A stretch of 64,000 nucleotides of DNA, taken from Eustoma russellianum. Taxonomy: Eukaryota; Streptophyta; Magnoliopsida; Gentianales; Gentianaceae. The DNA is taken from contig AP025040.1 in the NCBI GenBank assembly GCA_036186865.1, positions 13,732,111 through 13,796,110 of the forward strand. The letters are read 5' to 3'. Shown in pieces: positions 43,695 to 56,400 of the stretch (positions are counted from its first letter, which is position 1; each line of letters begins with the position of its first letter). A model generated the notes under the pieces. It made no database searches. It worked only from the letters and a program-made list of their open reading frames with translations, and had not been told where the DNA came from. A program made the position numbers and the translations under genes.

Positions 43695-44025
43695 AGATCG
43701 ATTGATGTACAATTCAATTGATCGATGTAATTGATAGAAGTGACATGGATCGATCCAGGTGATCTGCAAATGAAGATAAATATTCAGTTGAACATAGATC
43801 GATCACATCGATCGATTGATGTCACATAGATTGATGACTTCGATTGATCGATGTACCCTGAGTATAAAGTTGAAGTTCACTGTCCAACGTAGATTGATCG
43901 ATGTGATTTCGATCGATACATAGATCGATCGAAGTAGCGTGGATGAAAAGTTGGAACTTTTGTGAGACATCGATCGATGGCATCGATTGATCGATCACAT
44001 CAATCGATCGATGTGCCCGACAGAT
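43695..44025. repeat. ATCGAT-rich degenerate repeat block
   Basis: At least a dozen copies of GATCGATNGATGT-like motifs on both strands in 330 bp. Similar motif clusters are known to me from LTR/leader parts of some plant Ty1/copia elements; the downstream TATAAAAAAGCTATTGCA and leader-like DNA (44110-44340) would fit. This assignment is inference. Confidence 0.6.
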
Positions 44026-44040
44026 GTGGCTCTTCATCTA

Positions 44041-45261
44041 AAAGTTGCAACTTATTCACTAAGAGACATATTCATTCACCATGCAACGGATAGAAACGTC
44101 TGAAATGAAGTTCAATAGTCTATAAAAAAGCTATTGCAATACATTCCAACACATCTTGATTACAAGTTTATTCTAGCATTCAAAGTTCTTTTTTCTACTC
44201 ATAACTACTCTTAATTTGAAAGTTCATTTGGTTTCTTTCATTATTGCTGAGGATTGAAACTTGTTGGCTGTTGTATCCGAGGAGGAAACTTGCCTATTAC
44301 CCTGCAATAACTAAAAGGGGCAAATATTCCTTACCGATAGTGTTTATACATGCCTCAAGTCATCAAATTACTACTTCTTCTCTTTATTCTTGTATCCATT
44401 TTCATAACAGCTGCACTAAGTAAAAAAAACACACACACACACATCGGGCTGAGGGATCTTTTTTGCTACAAAAATGTAATCCCCAAAGGTTCGGGAGATG
44501 GGCTGAGTGATCGGAAGGCTCGACCCAAGCTAGAAATTTGTTTCAAACTTACATAATTCAGATCAAGGTGATTCAAGTTGCGTTAAAAAGCTCTATCATA
44601 GGTCTTTATCTTTTAATCTTAAGAGAAATTTTGTTTCCTTGACTTTAATGGTTGAAATTGAGGTATAAGTTATAGTATATTATTTCGGGTTCAATTTTCC
44701 TCTCTATCTTGTAAGAACAATATCTAAGGATACATACATCGCTTAAAGTAAGGTAATTCAAAAGGATTTGGAAGCCTCATTCACATCTACTCAATATCTG
44801 TGTTCAGAGAGAGTTCTAATTCCTTCATCTTGGAGGTAAGAAGTCATGTATAAAGTGCAGCAAGTATATGGATGTTTGACTTACGTATTTCTCAAGGGTT
44901 TTAAGTCATTCATATGACTTCATGCATATGAATTTAACCAACTGATGTTAAAGTGTGATGTTAAACTTTTGCTGATCTCTTCATAAATGTATTTATGTAT
45001 GCATCACCTTAAGATTTATACAACAATGAATGAATAAATGTATAGAAAACGTATTATTTTGGTATTCTTGATAAGTTTGGTATTCGTCCGTGAATTATCT
45101 ATTAAAAGCATACATGAACTGTCCTAAGGATAAGGAATGTATGTTGTATGTTTAAGGGACGAATGTGTTGAATGAAAATTCATAAAGGAGATAATTGAGG
45201 GTGATATGCTTTGAATAAAAATTTGAGCCATTAGGACTAAAGGTCATGCGGTGGTGATTAA
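44041..45261. other. Possible LTR-type DNA, then AT-rich spacer
   Basis: 44110-44340 looks like an LTR R-U5 region: a TATA-like CTATAAAAAA, then a T-rich leader. No second LTR or polymerase frame was found. Confidence 0.3.
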
Positions 45262-45605
45262 AATAAAATATGTCAAGCAATGGTATGGCCTCTAGCATGT
45301 GATGAGAATAAAATGTGCCATGAAATGGATCTGACATAAAAGATAATATGTAACGTTATGACTTCTGACATATAAAAATATAACATGAAAAGTATCATGC
45401 AACAATATAGTCTCTGACACAACATATGTTATGCAATAATATGGCCTTTGACATGTAAGCATGTTAGATGTAACGTGTCATACAAGAGTATGATCTCTGA
45501 TATGTAAGATTACATAATGTATGTGACATGCTACAGTATGTCTCTGACATATGAGAATGTTAAATCAAATGTGTCATGCAACGGTATGATCTCTAATGCT
45601 TAATG
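45262..45605. repeat. Degenerate minisatellite, about 45-50 bp unit
   Basis: About eight diverged units of the form GTGTCATGCAACAGTATG followed by an ATCTCTGACATGTAAGAATG-like block, starting near 45265, 45308, 45350, 45391, 45425, 45473, 45519 and 45570. Confidence 0.8.
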
Positions 45606-46355
45606 AAATGATTTGTTAGGTATAAGGATGTCTTCAATGTCAAGTTGATGAAATGATAATATGCCTTGACAAAATGATATGTTGTAATGTAATGAAAAGA
45701 TATGTTAATCCCTAACGGATTGATATGTGTATTAATGAATGAATATATGCATCTATGTAGGAAAGACAAAAAGAAGGAGGTGTATGATCTACGATATATG
45801 ATACCATTGAAAGAAAATAAATAAATGTGCTATATGCAATAAATGTGTGCATGATTATACAAAACTGAGTGAATGTCATTGTGTATGTTAAGAATATAGA
45901 ATAAAGAAAAGTGAAAACAGTAAACGCGTATAGAGTTGATATTCTTTATTGAGCATGTATAATCTCAGCTTCTATAGTTATCTATTTTTCAGGTGACGAG
46001 CTGATTGAGAATACTCAGGGATAAAAAAATGGATGGTTGCTTTGGTGTTAATGTTTAGTTATTTATATTGTGATTAAATGCTGCACGAAAATTATGAGAT
46101 CTGTACTAATGTTTTCAATTTATACGTCTTCCATCGATGTTTCACATAGTATGGGGAGAAATGCTGGTTGATAATCGAACAATTAACATATTGTTAGATT
46201 AGATATATGACAATTTCTTCAGAATTGTTTGAGTGATGATTGTAGTAATGACTCAATCGTTTTAATTAAATTATCTTTAATTCGTTTATGATATTAATTA
46301 ATTGATTTAATAGTAAAACAGATTATCAATGGTCCTATAAAGGACGACCGTCTAT
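45606..46355. other. AT-rich intergenic DNA
   Basis: Nothing assigned beyond the flank of the L1 on the minus strand. Confidence 0.4.
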
Positions 46356-46539
46356 CTTTTTTCTTTTTTTTTTGGAATAAGGGATCCTTGTATTTCATTG
46401 AAATGTCAAACTGTAAAAAATATGTACATCATATTATCACTTCTAAAACCAAACATCTATTAATTAGGGTATATGATTCTCTTCCAAGCCCCAAGCTACT
46501 CTAATGTTGCGTACTCTTTCAAAGATGGCCTCAACTATA

Positions 46540-49500
46540 CTATGAACCTGGGTCTTTTGAAGTCTTCCTCGAACAAGCTCTTATTTCTGTACGTCCACAA
46601 GGTATGTACTCCTTCCCGAAAAATATACTGCCACCCCTCACCAAATGAATGCGCCCGCCCATTGTACTGACAATTATCATCAACCCACACTGCGCATGTT
46701 GCCCAAAGAATGTAGGCCAATGCTCTCTCGGTACCAACCTCTGCCACACAGCAGCATTTACATCACAATCCCTTAGAGCATGTAGTGTCGTGTCCTCCGC
46801 TTGGCCACATAAACTACAAGTCGGGGTGTCCGACATGTTCCTGTTCCACATTAAAGATCGCGTTGGGAGTTTATCCCATCTGGCCTGCCATAGTAAGAAG
46901 TTCCCCAGCTGTGGCCCCTTCAGATGCCATATGCTTTTCCATTTCTTCTCCTCCTTCGGCACTACCATCTGTATCTGCATGGAATACGCCGATGCCACTG
47001 AAAACTCACCATTCAACGTTCCCTTCCACCTTGCGCGCCTACCAGCGTCCCCACATCCAGACTCATCATCAGCCTCAAGCTCCAACCCCGAGAGGACCAA
47101 CGGAATTGTGGCCATGATACTCCTCCACGTATAGGTGGTGTCTTGTCTCCTCGCTGCCGCCGCACTCATGGGGGATTCGTATTTCGCCTTCAGAACTCTA
47201 ATCCATAGCGTATCCTCCTCTGGTATCAGTCGCGGTACAAGCTTTGCATGCATAGCTAAGTTCATAGGGTGAAGTCTCTTTATCCCTGTTCCGCCTCTAA
47301 TTTTGGGCCTACAAATAGTTTCCCACGCGACAGTGTGCACCTTATGCGAGTCTTCATACTCTCCTCAAAAGAAACATCTGTTCAGACGTTCAATTTTCTC
47401 CACAATAGCACTAGGTAATAAAGCTGTCTGCATAGCATATAATGGAATGGTCGATGAAACCGATTGAATGAGAATATTCCGTGCCGCCTTGGACATCAAC
47501 CGTCCCTTCCACGCAGCCAACTTCCTGTGCACTTTATCCACCAAGTAGCTAAATGTATCAATACGAACTCGCCCATGCAAGAGGGGCATTCCCAAATATT
47601 TTCCCAAATTCTGTACTAGGGGAATGTCAAACTGGCTACTCAGATGCGCGGTCAATTCCATCGACATGTTTGGAGAAACAAATAAACTCGATTTAGTTGT
47701 ACTGACCTTCTACCCTGATGCGTCACAAAAACTCAAAATTATATTCTTCATTATCCGTGCTTGTGCTTCTGTCGAGTCCCCAAATAATAACAGATCATCC
47801 GCAAATAGAAGGTGAGAGACATTTGGCCCCTGTCTCGTCATACGCACCAGTTGCCAAGACCTAGACTGCACCGCCTGGCGAATTTTCTGGCTCAAATAGT
47901 CCATGCACCAACACAAAGAGATAGGGCACAAGTGGATCCCCTTGGCGTAATCCTCTCTGAGGCTGGAACGCATCTAACTGCTCTCCGTTCCATAACACAC
48001 TATACTGGGCTGTAGTCACCATATACATAATAAGCTTCAGCAATGGATCTTTGAATCCCACAGCTTGTTGAACATGACGAAGGAAACTCCACTTAATTCG
48101 GTCGTACGCCTTTTTCAGATCCAGCTTAACAACCAGTATTCCCTTACGTCCCGTCTTCCTCCGCATTGTGTGAAGAACCTCCTGTGCCATAATAATGTTA
48201 TCACATGCTTGTCTGCGGGGAATAAAACTACCCTGTTCCTCACTGACCAACCTTCCAATCACCAGTTTGACCCTGTTGGAAATCACTTTAGAAATAACTT
48301 TCACCATGACATTACCAAGTGATATAGGTCAGAACTGAGAGACCTGCTCTGGACACTCCACCTTCGGAATCAGTACAATGAACGATTTATTTAGCTGCCG
48401 AGAGAAGGATTGAGTTTCAAATATCTCAGTCACAAACTCCGTCACCGCCGGACCGACAATATCCCAATTCTACTGGAAAAAGATAGGTGAGTAGCCATCC
48501 GGCTCGGGGCTTTTGTAGGCGCCCATCTGCATAACTGCCGACCTTACTTCATCCGGAGTAACATTACCGTTCAACATGTCCAAGTCAATACTGTCCAACG
48601 TCGGGTACGTAACATCACACTCCACTTCTGGGTTGCGGGCTGGTCCGAATATAGCTGCTTGTAATATGCCGACACCAGCTCTTGGAATTGCGTTGGCTCC
48701 TCGATCCATACCCCCTGCGCATTCTTTAACCTGGTCATGTGTTTTTCCGGCGTCTCACGATTGTTGTAGCATGGAAGAAACGAGTATTCCTTTCTCCTTG
48801 GGTTAACCAGTCCAACTTTGCCTTTTGGAACCAGTATATCTCCTCTTGATGTAGGATATCTTGAAGCTCATTTCTTAACCTCCTTTCCAACTCGAATAGA
48901 TATCTAGGTGGGTGTCGATACATAGAAGACTGGATACCTTCAAGACGTGCCATGCACTGGTTTTCCTGCCCTTAAGACTACCAAATACATTCGTACTCCA
49001 CCAGTTCAACCTCTCAGCACAGAATTCTAGTAGGGGTACCAACCTGCCTCCATTTTCTGACCAGATGGTTCGCAAATAATACTTGAAACCCATGTGCTCT
49101 AGCTAACACGCTTGAAACATAAAGCTCTTAAGCCGGTTAATAGCATTTAGACGCGGTTGTAACCGCAATAGAAATGGATGATGGTCAGAGCTTGTCTTGG
49201 GCAAGTGTTGGACGGTAGCATGCGCAAATAGGCTATTCCATCTCGCATTAACAAATGCAAAATCAATACGCTCCATAATCTGACTTCTGACTGATCTTCC
49301 ATTAGTCCATGTGAATTGTGGCCCTGAGAAAGGCAAGGGCAGGATCGCACACCTCTCCACCACCGTCGTTAGACCTCTGTTCCCTACGAAAGCACGGCCA
49401 CCTCGCTTCCCCTCCTTTGACAACACATCATTAAAATCACCAATCAAGCACCATGGACACTTAAGTACATGACTAAGGCTTACAAGATCCCTCCACAGCC

Positions 49501-49847
49501 AATCACGCTCAGAGTCCGTGGGTGAAGCATATACTAGTGTCAAAACCCACTCAACTCGACTCGCCTGCAGAACAGCCAACGTGATGTACTGATCCGAATA
49601 ACACACCACTTCTATGTTTATTATAGACTCATTCCAAACACCATTGGCCACCTGAGAACCCCACCGCCTTAACTGTAATATATCTAGTGTAATAGAAATT
49701 ACGCAGAATCCTCCGTCCTTTTTTACTGTGAACCCTCGGTTCCATAAAAAACAACAAGTCTGGCTGATAGCATCGTATAATATCACGCAAACATGAATAA
49801 AACTCTGGGGACATCGCTCTCTGACAATTCCATGATAGAATATTCAT
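46540..49847 (-). pseudogene. L1 ORF2 (endonuclease-RT), decayed
   Basis: Endonuclease part: MNILSWNCQRAMSPEF start, YASPTDSERDW, CLIGDFNDVLSKEGKRGGR and SSDHHPFLLRL. RT: VVKLDLKKAYDRIKWSFL near 48120, QGDPL near 47940, LLFADDLLLFGDS near 47800, GKYLGMPLLHGRVRIDTFSY near 47595. The zf-RVT WQARWDKLPTRSLMWNRNM, then CSLCGQAEDTTLHALRDC, lies near 46890-46770. At least six stops or frameshifts separate the pieces. Confidence 0.9.
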
Positions 49848-51584
49848 AAATTACCTTCAGATGGCACAGTGACCATGTCCTCCCCCTCGTCACCCACGGA
49901 CGTGTTTACCATCTTATCCTTATAAAACCGCACCTCAAACAGTTGCCCTTTTAGTTCGGTTAGTCCCCCCTCCATGTCAGGTGGCTTCTCTTTAAGTTGC
50001 CACTGCTCCTCCATTGCCGTGCTGCCAACGGAGAAGGAATAGGGTATTATCTCGGTTGCTTTACGTTGAAGCAAGGTTGGTACCCCTCAGACGTTAGTTA
50101 GGTCCTAAAGATGTGCACGCCTCCCCTCGGTTTTGCTATCAACCTTGTTAACCCTCTGCTGACGACTAATGGCCGACTTCCTGGGTACCAAAGCAACAGG
50201 TTGTGCTTTGAATTTAAGATTGATTTTCATAGGTAAGCCCTTCTTTGGTTTGGAGGTAGCAGGCATACTCTGATCTCTAGATAAAACTGTAAACTCCACC
50301 TCTTGGCCCATTGCGAGAACCCCTTGCAGACTTCAACGTAACTCCTCGGCCAACTCCCAGTCCACAATATCACCCTCTTCGACCACTAACACCTCAAAAC
50401 GAGATCATATTGGCACTCCCACCGGCTCCGGCTCTTTATGGTTCTGGACTTGGCCTCTAGTTTGAAAATTGTGGGAACGCATCCCCCTGTCCTCATTCCA
50501 GTTTGAATTGGCTCTGCCGCGGGCTCCTGTCGGATGGGCGCGCACCTTCTCCTATTATTGGTAGCCACCATCCAAGGGTCAAATATCTCCTCCTTGCGGC
50601 TCCCTGTAGTTCCTTCGCCTCCAGGCATCATATGGTCCCTTTGGACAGACCCCGCTGCTCTGCCAGCCAACTTATGCCCCCCGCAATCCTCCTTAGAGTG
50701 GCCATATCGGCCACAATCAAGCAGATCATGTGCAGGCCTTCATACTCCACCTTATACTCGCGACCATTGACAATAACTATGGATTTTAAAGGCTTAGTGA
50801 GATCCACTTCAACACATATACATGCATATTTCCCGCAGACTGCCTTCATGGTTGTAAAATCCACTCTAATTGCCTTCTCCAATTTTCCGCCTATATCAAG
50901 CAACAGCTCCTCATTATAGAATTCAATTGACATACGTGGTAACCTTACCCATGCTAGGGTTGACTGTATCGAATTCTTCTCCGGCTGAAAATAGGGTCTC
51001 CACTTCATCACTGTGAGGTAGTGTGCCTGAATGAGCCACTGTCCGCCCTCCAAGACATACTCATAGTCAGTTTTGGAATAGAAACGAACAATATAGTATC
51101 CATCTTCTAGGTCATTGAGTACGCACCCATCGGAAAGATTTCATAACGATCTTATTCGCTGCTCTAACATACGAAATAATATCGACCGCCCTAAGAGCTT
51201 AATGATCAGCAATCATTTCCACGGCCGGCGTAGCTTCTTGCACTGTTCCGGCGACACAATCACTGATACCTTCCCAGCATGCATGGGTACAGCTTTATCC
51301 TCCACATTTAGGGTCTCGTCCTCCATTTCCTCAATGTCACTATAATCACTATCGCTGCAATAGAACTGCCGCTCCACAATTTCACCTCACAGTACCTCCG
51401 TAAACGTGCGCTGTCCCCAAACTGACGGAGCCGGCCGAGGCTCCTCCAAAGGTGGTAGAAGTTCATCGCTTGCGTGACGCTTGTATTTTTTAAAGCTTCG
51501 TTGAAGTTGATCTGCCTCCTCTTTCGATTTCTCTGAATCTCCCAGCATTGATGCTGAGTCCATGATGGTCAGATTTGCAGGCAA
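49844..51584 (-). pseudogene. L1 ORF1 (DUF4283 plus zinc knuckle), decayed
   Basis: Start MDSASMLGDSEKSKEEADQ; an LRRPWKRLLIIKLLGRSI block near 51235 matches the RPWKRALIVKVLGKQVSF of the + copy. A DUF4283 body lies at 50628-51053 (EGGQWLIQAHYLTVMKWRPY, GGKLEKAIRVDF, GKYACICVEVDL). The CCHC knuckle near 50700 is out of frame through a small deletion. Its final TGA overlaps the ORF2 ATG as ATGA. Confidence 0.85.
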
Positions 51585-51590
51585 TGATCG

Positions 51591-51767
51591 TCCCTTCCGG
51601 CGAGAGATATTTCCGGGAGCAGTTTCACGTGAAGAGAGCGGCGATGATTATTTTCGCCGCTCCGTAATTTTAGTCAGTTACTATGCTTCATCTTTTTGTC
51701 TTTTGGTTGTCTTCGATGACCGTGCTGAGAAGCACAAACACCGGATCCTAACCCAGAGGAAACGGAT
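51591..51767. promoter_or_regulatory. Shared spacer between two head-to-head L1s
   Basis: The 5' ends of the two L1s face away from this segment, which includes CGGCGATGATTATTTTCGCCG, a small hairpin, and a GTTTCACGTGAAG G-box-like palindrome. Plant L1 promoters are internal and 5', so this is where both would lie; promoter activity is inference. Confidence 0.4.
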
Positions 51768-53426
51768 GTGCTGAGAAGAAATACAAAGAAGGTAAAACGG
51801 CACATGCTGGACGAGCCAGAGATGCCAGAAGAAATGATGGGGACGGAAACTGCAGGATGGGCTCACCTTTTTCGGCCGAAGGCTCAGTCGATGGATATCT
51901 ATACTGGGAGTGATGAGGAAGACGATACATATGATGAATTATTGGAGTATTATGATGGGGAGATGCTGCTAGGAGATGATGAGGTTGATGTGGGACGCAT
52001 GTCGATTGAAATACCGATTGAGGAATGCAAGGAGCTATGGAGGCCCTGGAAACGTGCACTAATAGTGAAGGTACTCGGTAAACAGGTATCGTTTCGTATA
52101 CTCGAAAAACGCTTACTCGATTTATGGGGTCTGGGGGATAGGCTGGAAATTGTAGACCTCCCTGAGGGATACTATGTAGTTAGATTTTCTTCTAAGATTC
52201 AGTACCTTCGCGCACTTGAGAATGGACCGTGGATGGTCCAAGGGTGTTATATTACAGTGATGAAATGGAGACCTTTTTTTTCGGCAACTAGGACTACAGT
52301 GACCAATACCTTAGTGTGGGTTCGCATACCTGACTTTCCATTGGAATTTTTTAAGGAAGAGATGCTTTTGCGAATTGGGGGATTGTTGGGCAGACCGATA
52401 AAAGTTGATCATACTACTGACTTGGTGGGTAGAGGCAAGTACGCCAGAATTTGTATTGAGCTTGACCTCCGGAAACCACTTGCATCTCGGGTGAAATTGA
52501 ATGGTAGGGTATTCCCCATCGAATATGAAGGATTACCCCAAATATGTTTTAAGTGCGGGGTTTACGGACACGTGTCGGAGACGTGCGGAAGCAATGAGGC
52601 AAATTCAACCGAATTAGGACCTGCCAAACCAAAACCGGCCAGGGTAGAGAATGCCTTGCCGTTTGGACCTTGGATGATTGCGTCGAATAACCGACGAAGG
52701 AGGAACCAAGTGATGCCGGTGCATCACGAGCCTGAAGAGAGAAGCTTACGAGCAGAGCAGGAAATAGGAGATTCTAGGGGCAACAGATTTACTGTGCTAG
52801 TGGATACTAATGAGAGTAATGTGACAGGGGAAATTCATGATGATCTTCAAGCTGACCTGAGTAACATTTTGGATAAGGGACCTGCCGTCACATTCCAAAC
52901 AGCAGCCCGTGGAGGATATGGGGGGAAGGATAGTCGAAAGAAGAAGGGGGTGACCGTGAAGACCCCAAGTAAGGTGCGTGTGGCGTCTGCCCAGTCGAAG
53001 CAACCTCAGACTTATACTTTCGGAGACCACTTCCAGGAAGATGCGGTGGGCCAAATATCAATAAGGGGAAGTCACAATCGTGGGCGGGTATCAAATGGTA
53101 GAGGCAGAGGAGGGAGTCTCGGTACGAGATCCCTCAGAGACATTACTAATGCAAAGGTGTGTCCAACTAGGGATGTAATCTTTGACACTAATCCAAGGGA
53201 CGAATGGCCAAGCCTGGTAAGTACGAATAAAAGACCAGGGGTGCCTGCACAGATGGAATCCATCAAACAACATCCACCCGACACAAACGCAGAGGCACCA
53301 ACCCTCAAGGAGTTTCCCAATGCTTTACAAGTAAATGAAGATTATGCTAGGCCAGTTGAAGCCTTGGAAGACCCAACTGAGAAACAAGCCGAAGGGCTCC
53401 ACACCTCCTCTGCGATGGTTCTATAA
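51768..53426 (+). CDS. L1 ORF1 protein (RNA-binding, DUF4283 and CCHC knuckle)
   Basis: 552 residues, no interruption. The N-terminus is acidic. A DUF4283 domain, typical of plant L1 ORF1 proteins, covers about 86-230 with RPWKRALIVKVLGK, EGYYVVRFSS and MVQGCYITVMKWRPFF. It is followed by a CX2CX4HX4C zinc knuckle at Cys260, Cys263, His268 and Cys273. The C-terminal 270 residues are polar, basic (VSNGRGRGG near 443) and low in structure. It is expected to bind the element's own RNA and form the ribonucleoprotein with ORF2. Its stop TAA shares a base with the ORF2 ATG (TAATG). The start is the first ATG of the open frame. Confidence 0.92.
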   Translation: MLRRNTKKVKRHMLDEPEMPEEMMGTETAGWAHLFRPKAQSMDIYTGSDEEDDTYDELLEYYDGEMLLGDDEVDVGRMSIEIPIEECKELWRPWKRALIVKVLGKQVSFRILEKRLLDLWGLGDRLEIVDLPEGYYVVRFSSKIQYLRALENGPWMVQGCYITVMKWRPFFSATRTTVTNTLVWVRIPDFPLEFFKEEMLLRIGGLLGRPIKVDHTTDLVGRGKYARICIELDLRKPLASRVKLNGRVFPIEYEGLPQICFKCGVYGHVSETCGSNEANSTELGPAKPKPARVENALPFGPWMIASNNRRRRNQVMPVHHEPEERSLRAEQEIGDSRGNRFTVLVDTNESNVTGEIHDDLQADLSNILDKGPAVTFQTAARGGYGGKDSRKKKGVTVKTPSKVRVASAQSKQPQTYTFGDHFQEDAVGQISIRGSHNRGRVSNGRGRGGSLGTRSLRDITNAKVCPTRDVIFDTNPRDEWPSLVSTNKRPGVPAQMESIKQHPPDTNAEAPTLKEFPNALQVNEDYARPVEALEDPTEKQAEGLHTSSAMVL

Positions 53427-56400
53427 TGAAGGTGCTCGCGTGGAATTGTCGGGGGGCAGCCTCACCGAATTTTAGGAATGCTCTGCATGACTTGCTTCAA
53501 AGAAATCACCCTGATGTGCTTTTTTTATGTGAGACTAGATCACAGAGTCAAGATGCACATTGGCTGCTGTATAAATATGGATTCTCCAAGTTCGTGGCAG
53601 TTGAAGCTAGAGGCTTTGCGGGCGGTTTATGGTGTCTATGGAACGACAATTGCATCCAAATAAAGGTATTGGGTTTTACTGCACAGATGATTAATTTGCG
53701 CATTAATGCTGGGGACATGGCTTGGCTTTTGTCGCTCGTATACGCCTCCCCAATGGGAACTATAAGAGATGTTTTCTACCAATATGTGGAAAGTATGCAC
53801 CGTGTAGTCAGAATACCATGGTGCTTAATCGGCGACTTTAATCAGGTAACGTCGCAGGAGGATAAGGCTGGCGGTAGGCCCGTACGTGGACAATCGGCGG
53901 TCAGAATGCGCAATATGGTTGAGATATGCGAGCTCTCGGAGGTGGCGTTCTCAGGACCGAAGTACACCTGGACCAATAACCATACGGGACAAACGAAAAT
54001 CCAACAGAGACTCGACCAGTGTTGGGCAAACAGCAGATGGCACAACGCCTTCCCTTGTGCCATGGTGAAACACTTGCCACGGGTACACTCGGATCATAAC
54101 CCCATTCTTCTTTCCCTGGAACCATAGACACTTCCCCTTGGCAATCCTCCCACATTCCGCTTCCGGGCAGTATGGATGCGACATCAAAAGTTCAGTGAGT
54201 TTGTCCGTCAGAATTGGGTTGACATACCGGGAAATATGGTGGCGACTTTGTGGCAGTTTACACACCGTTTACAGAATTGGAGAAAAGAGGTTTTTGGTAA
54301 TATTGGTCATCAGAAAAAACGATGCATAGCAAGGCTCGAAGGGATCCAAAGAGCTTTAAGTCTTCGGCCGTCCCGTTTTCTGGCTAAGCTTGAGGAATCA
54401 TTGATCGACGAATTTCATATCCTCTCAACGTTGGAGGATCAACAATGGAGGGATAAGGCGAGGCTTGACTGGCTCGGAGAGGGGGAGCAAAATACTCATT
54501 ATTTTCACAAAGCTGTGGCTAACCAACGTACTCACAAACATATCTCAACTCTTAGATTTGGTTCCAATCAATGGGTTGATGAGCCAACCACCTTGAAACA
54601 AAAGGTCAGAGAATACTTTAAGAATCTGTTTTGTGAGACGGAAAGCAGAACACGCCCAACCCCCATACTTGCATTTCCGCCCCTATCACATTCTGACCGC
54701 AACTTGCTGAATCGACCTGTGTCCACGAAGGAGATTGAGATTGCTATGTTTCAGATGGGGCCCGACAAGGCACCAGGCCTGGATGGGTTCACACCGGCGT
54801 TTTTCCAGCAGAATGGGCAAGTTTGTAAAGATGCCGTTACAAAGTTCGTACTTGAGACATTCCGGCAGAAAAGTTTCCCTACCTCCATGAATGAAACCAT
54901 AGTTGTGCTGATACCAAAAGTGTCCCATCCTGAAGATATAAGCCAGCTCAGGCCTATTGCCTTGACAAATGTACTCATTAGATTGATTTCTAAGATACTA
55001 GCGAACCGCTTGAAGCTTGTCATATCCAAGCTCGTATCCCCGGAACAGTCCGCCTTTACACCTGGAAGAAATACGGCGGAGAATATCATTATAGTGCAAG
55101 AGTTGATACACACGATGCGTTATAAGGCGGGGAAAAAAGGTTCTATGGTGGCAAAAATTGATCTCGAAAAAGCTTATGACCGAGTGGATTGGAATTTTTT
55201 GGAGAAAGTATTGATGGCTGCAGGATTCGGACAGGATATTGTTGCACTGATCATGTTCACAGTGCAATCCACATCCTTAAGCATCCTTTGGAATGGGGAG
55301 CGACTCACCGGTTTCCAACCAACTCACGGCATTAGACAGGGCGACCCGTTGGCGCCCTATATGTTCCTACTATGCATGGACGTGCTAAGTAGAGGTATAC
55401 AAGATGCTGTGCAGAGGCGAACATGGATACCTATTAAGGCATCGAGGGCGGGCCCTAAGATATCTCATGTGTTCTTCGCGGATGATCTTATCCTGTTTGG
55501 GGAGGCCTCGGAAAGGCAGGCGCATATAATGGAGGAAATCTTATCCAATTTCTGTGCGGTTTCAGGACAGGTCATAAGCTTCAGAAATTCGCATTTTTTC
55601 GTCTCAAGGAATACGGACCAACGAGTGATTTTGGCAGTGAGCAGCACTCTAAACATGAAAGCGACTAAAGACTTGGGGAAGTACTTGGGAATGCCGATTG
55701 TACATGGCAGAGTAAACACGAAAACTTATGATTTCTTAGTTGATAAAATGCGGGGGAAGCTCTCTACTTGGAAGGCCCGGATCTTGTCACAGGCATCAAG
55801 GGCGTTACTTGTCCAGACGGCTCTCACTGCCTTGCCGGCATATGTAATGCAGACCTCCAAGATTCCGTCCGGTACGTTAACCGAAATAGAACGAATTATT
55901 CGTCGATTTTTTTGGAATGAAGTTGATGGATCTCGGTATATGCATTATTTAGCTTGGAGTAAAATATGTAGACCAAAAAATTGCGGGGGTCTGGGCATTC
56001 GACGGTTGGAAGCAATGAACATAGCAAACCTTATGAAGCTATGTTGGGAACTAGTAACCGGAAAACAGCATATATGGGCACAGATTTTACGGGGAAAATA
56101 TGGATCTCCCATTACTGAGAGGTACACTAGCAATGCTTCATGTGTATGGCGGAGCATTAAGAAATGCGTTCCCGCCTTTCTTACGGGGTTGCAAATGGAG
56201 GGTACAGCGAATGGATTAGCCGAGTACAAATGGCTGCCGAGTGCGTCAGGCAGGTTTTGCGTGGCAAGTGCGTACGATATGTTAACATCAGCAGAAGAGG
56301 ATAGGGAACAACAGGCCTGGCATCATATATGGAGGTTAAAGGGACCTACTCGGCTGAATTTCTTTTTATGGAGACTTAGACATGGAATTCTACCAACGAT

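Larger units (their letters stand above)
46356..51590 (-). mobile_element. Full-length but decayed L1 LINE, minus strand
   Basis: A poly-T run at 46356-46374 marks the 3' A tail. ORF2 relics run from 49847 to 46540 and ORF1 relics from 51584 to 49844, so both frames are represented. The 5' boundary lies near 51590 and no target duplication could be matched. It is related to, but distinct from, the + strand L1 next to it. Confidence 0.85.

Noticed and set aside
43822..44037. 71-codon frame with repeated SIDxS motifs
   Set aside because: The periodicity comes from the ATCGAT repeats, with no start context or domain.
45262..45605. Possible CRISPR-like array
   Set aside because: Units are diverged throughout, there is no constant repeat with unique spacers, and the DNA is from a plant.
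46649..47134. 161-codon plus-strand frame
   Set aside because: It is antisense to the zf-RVT region of the minus-strand L1.
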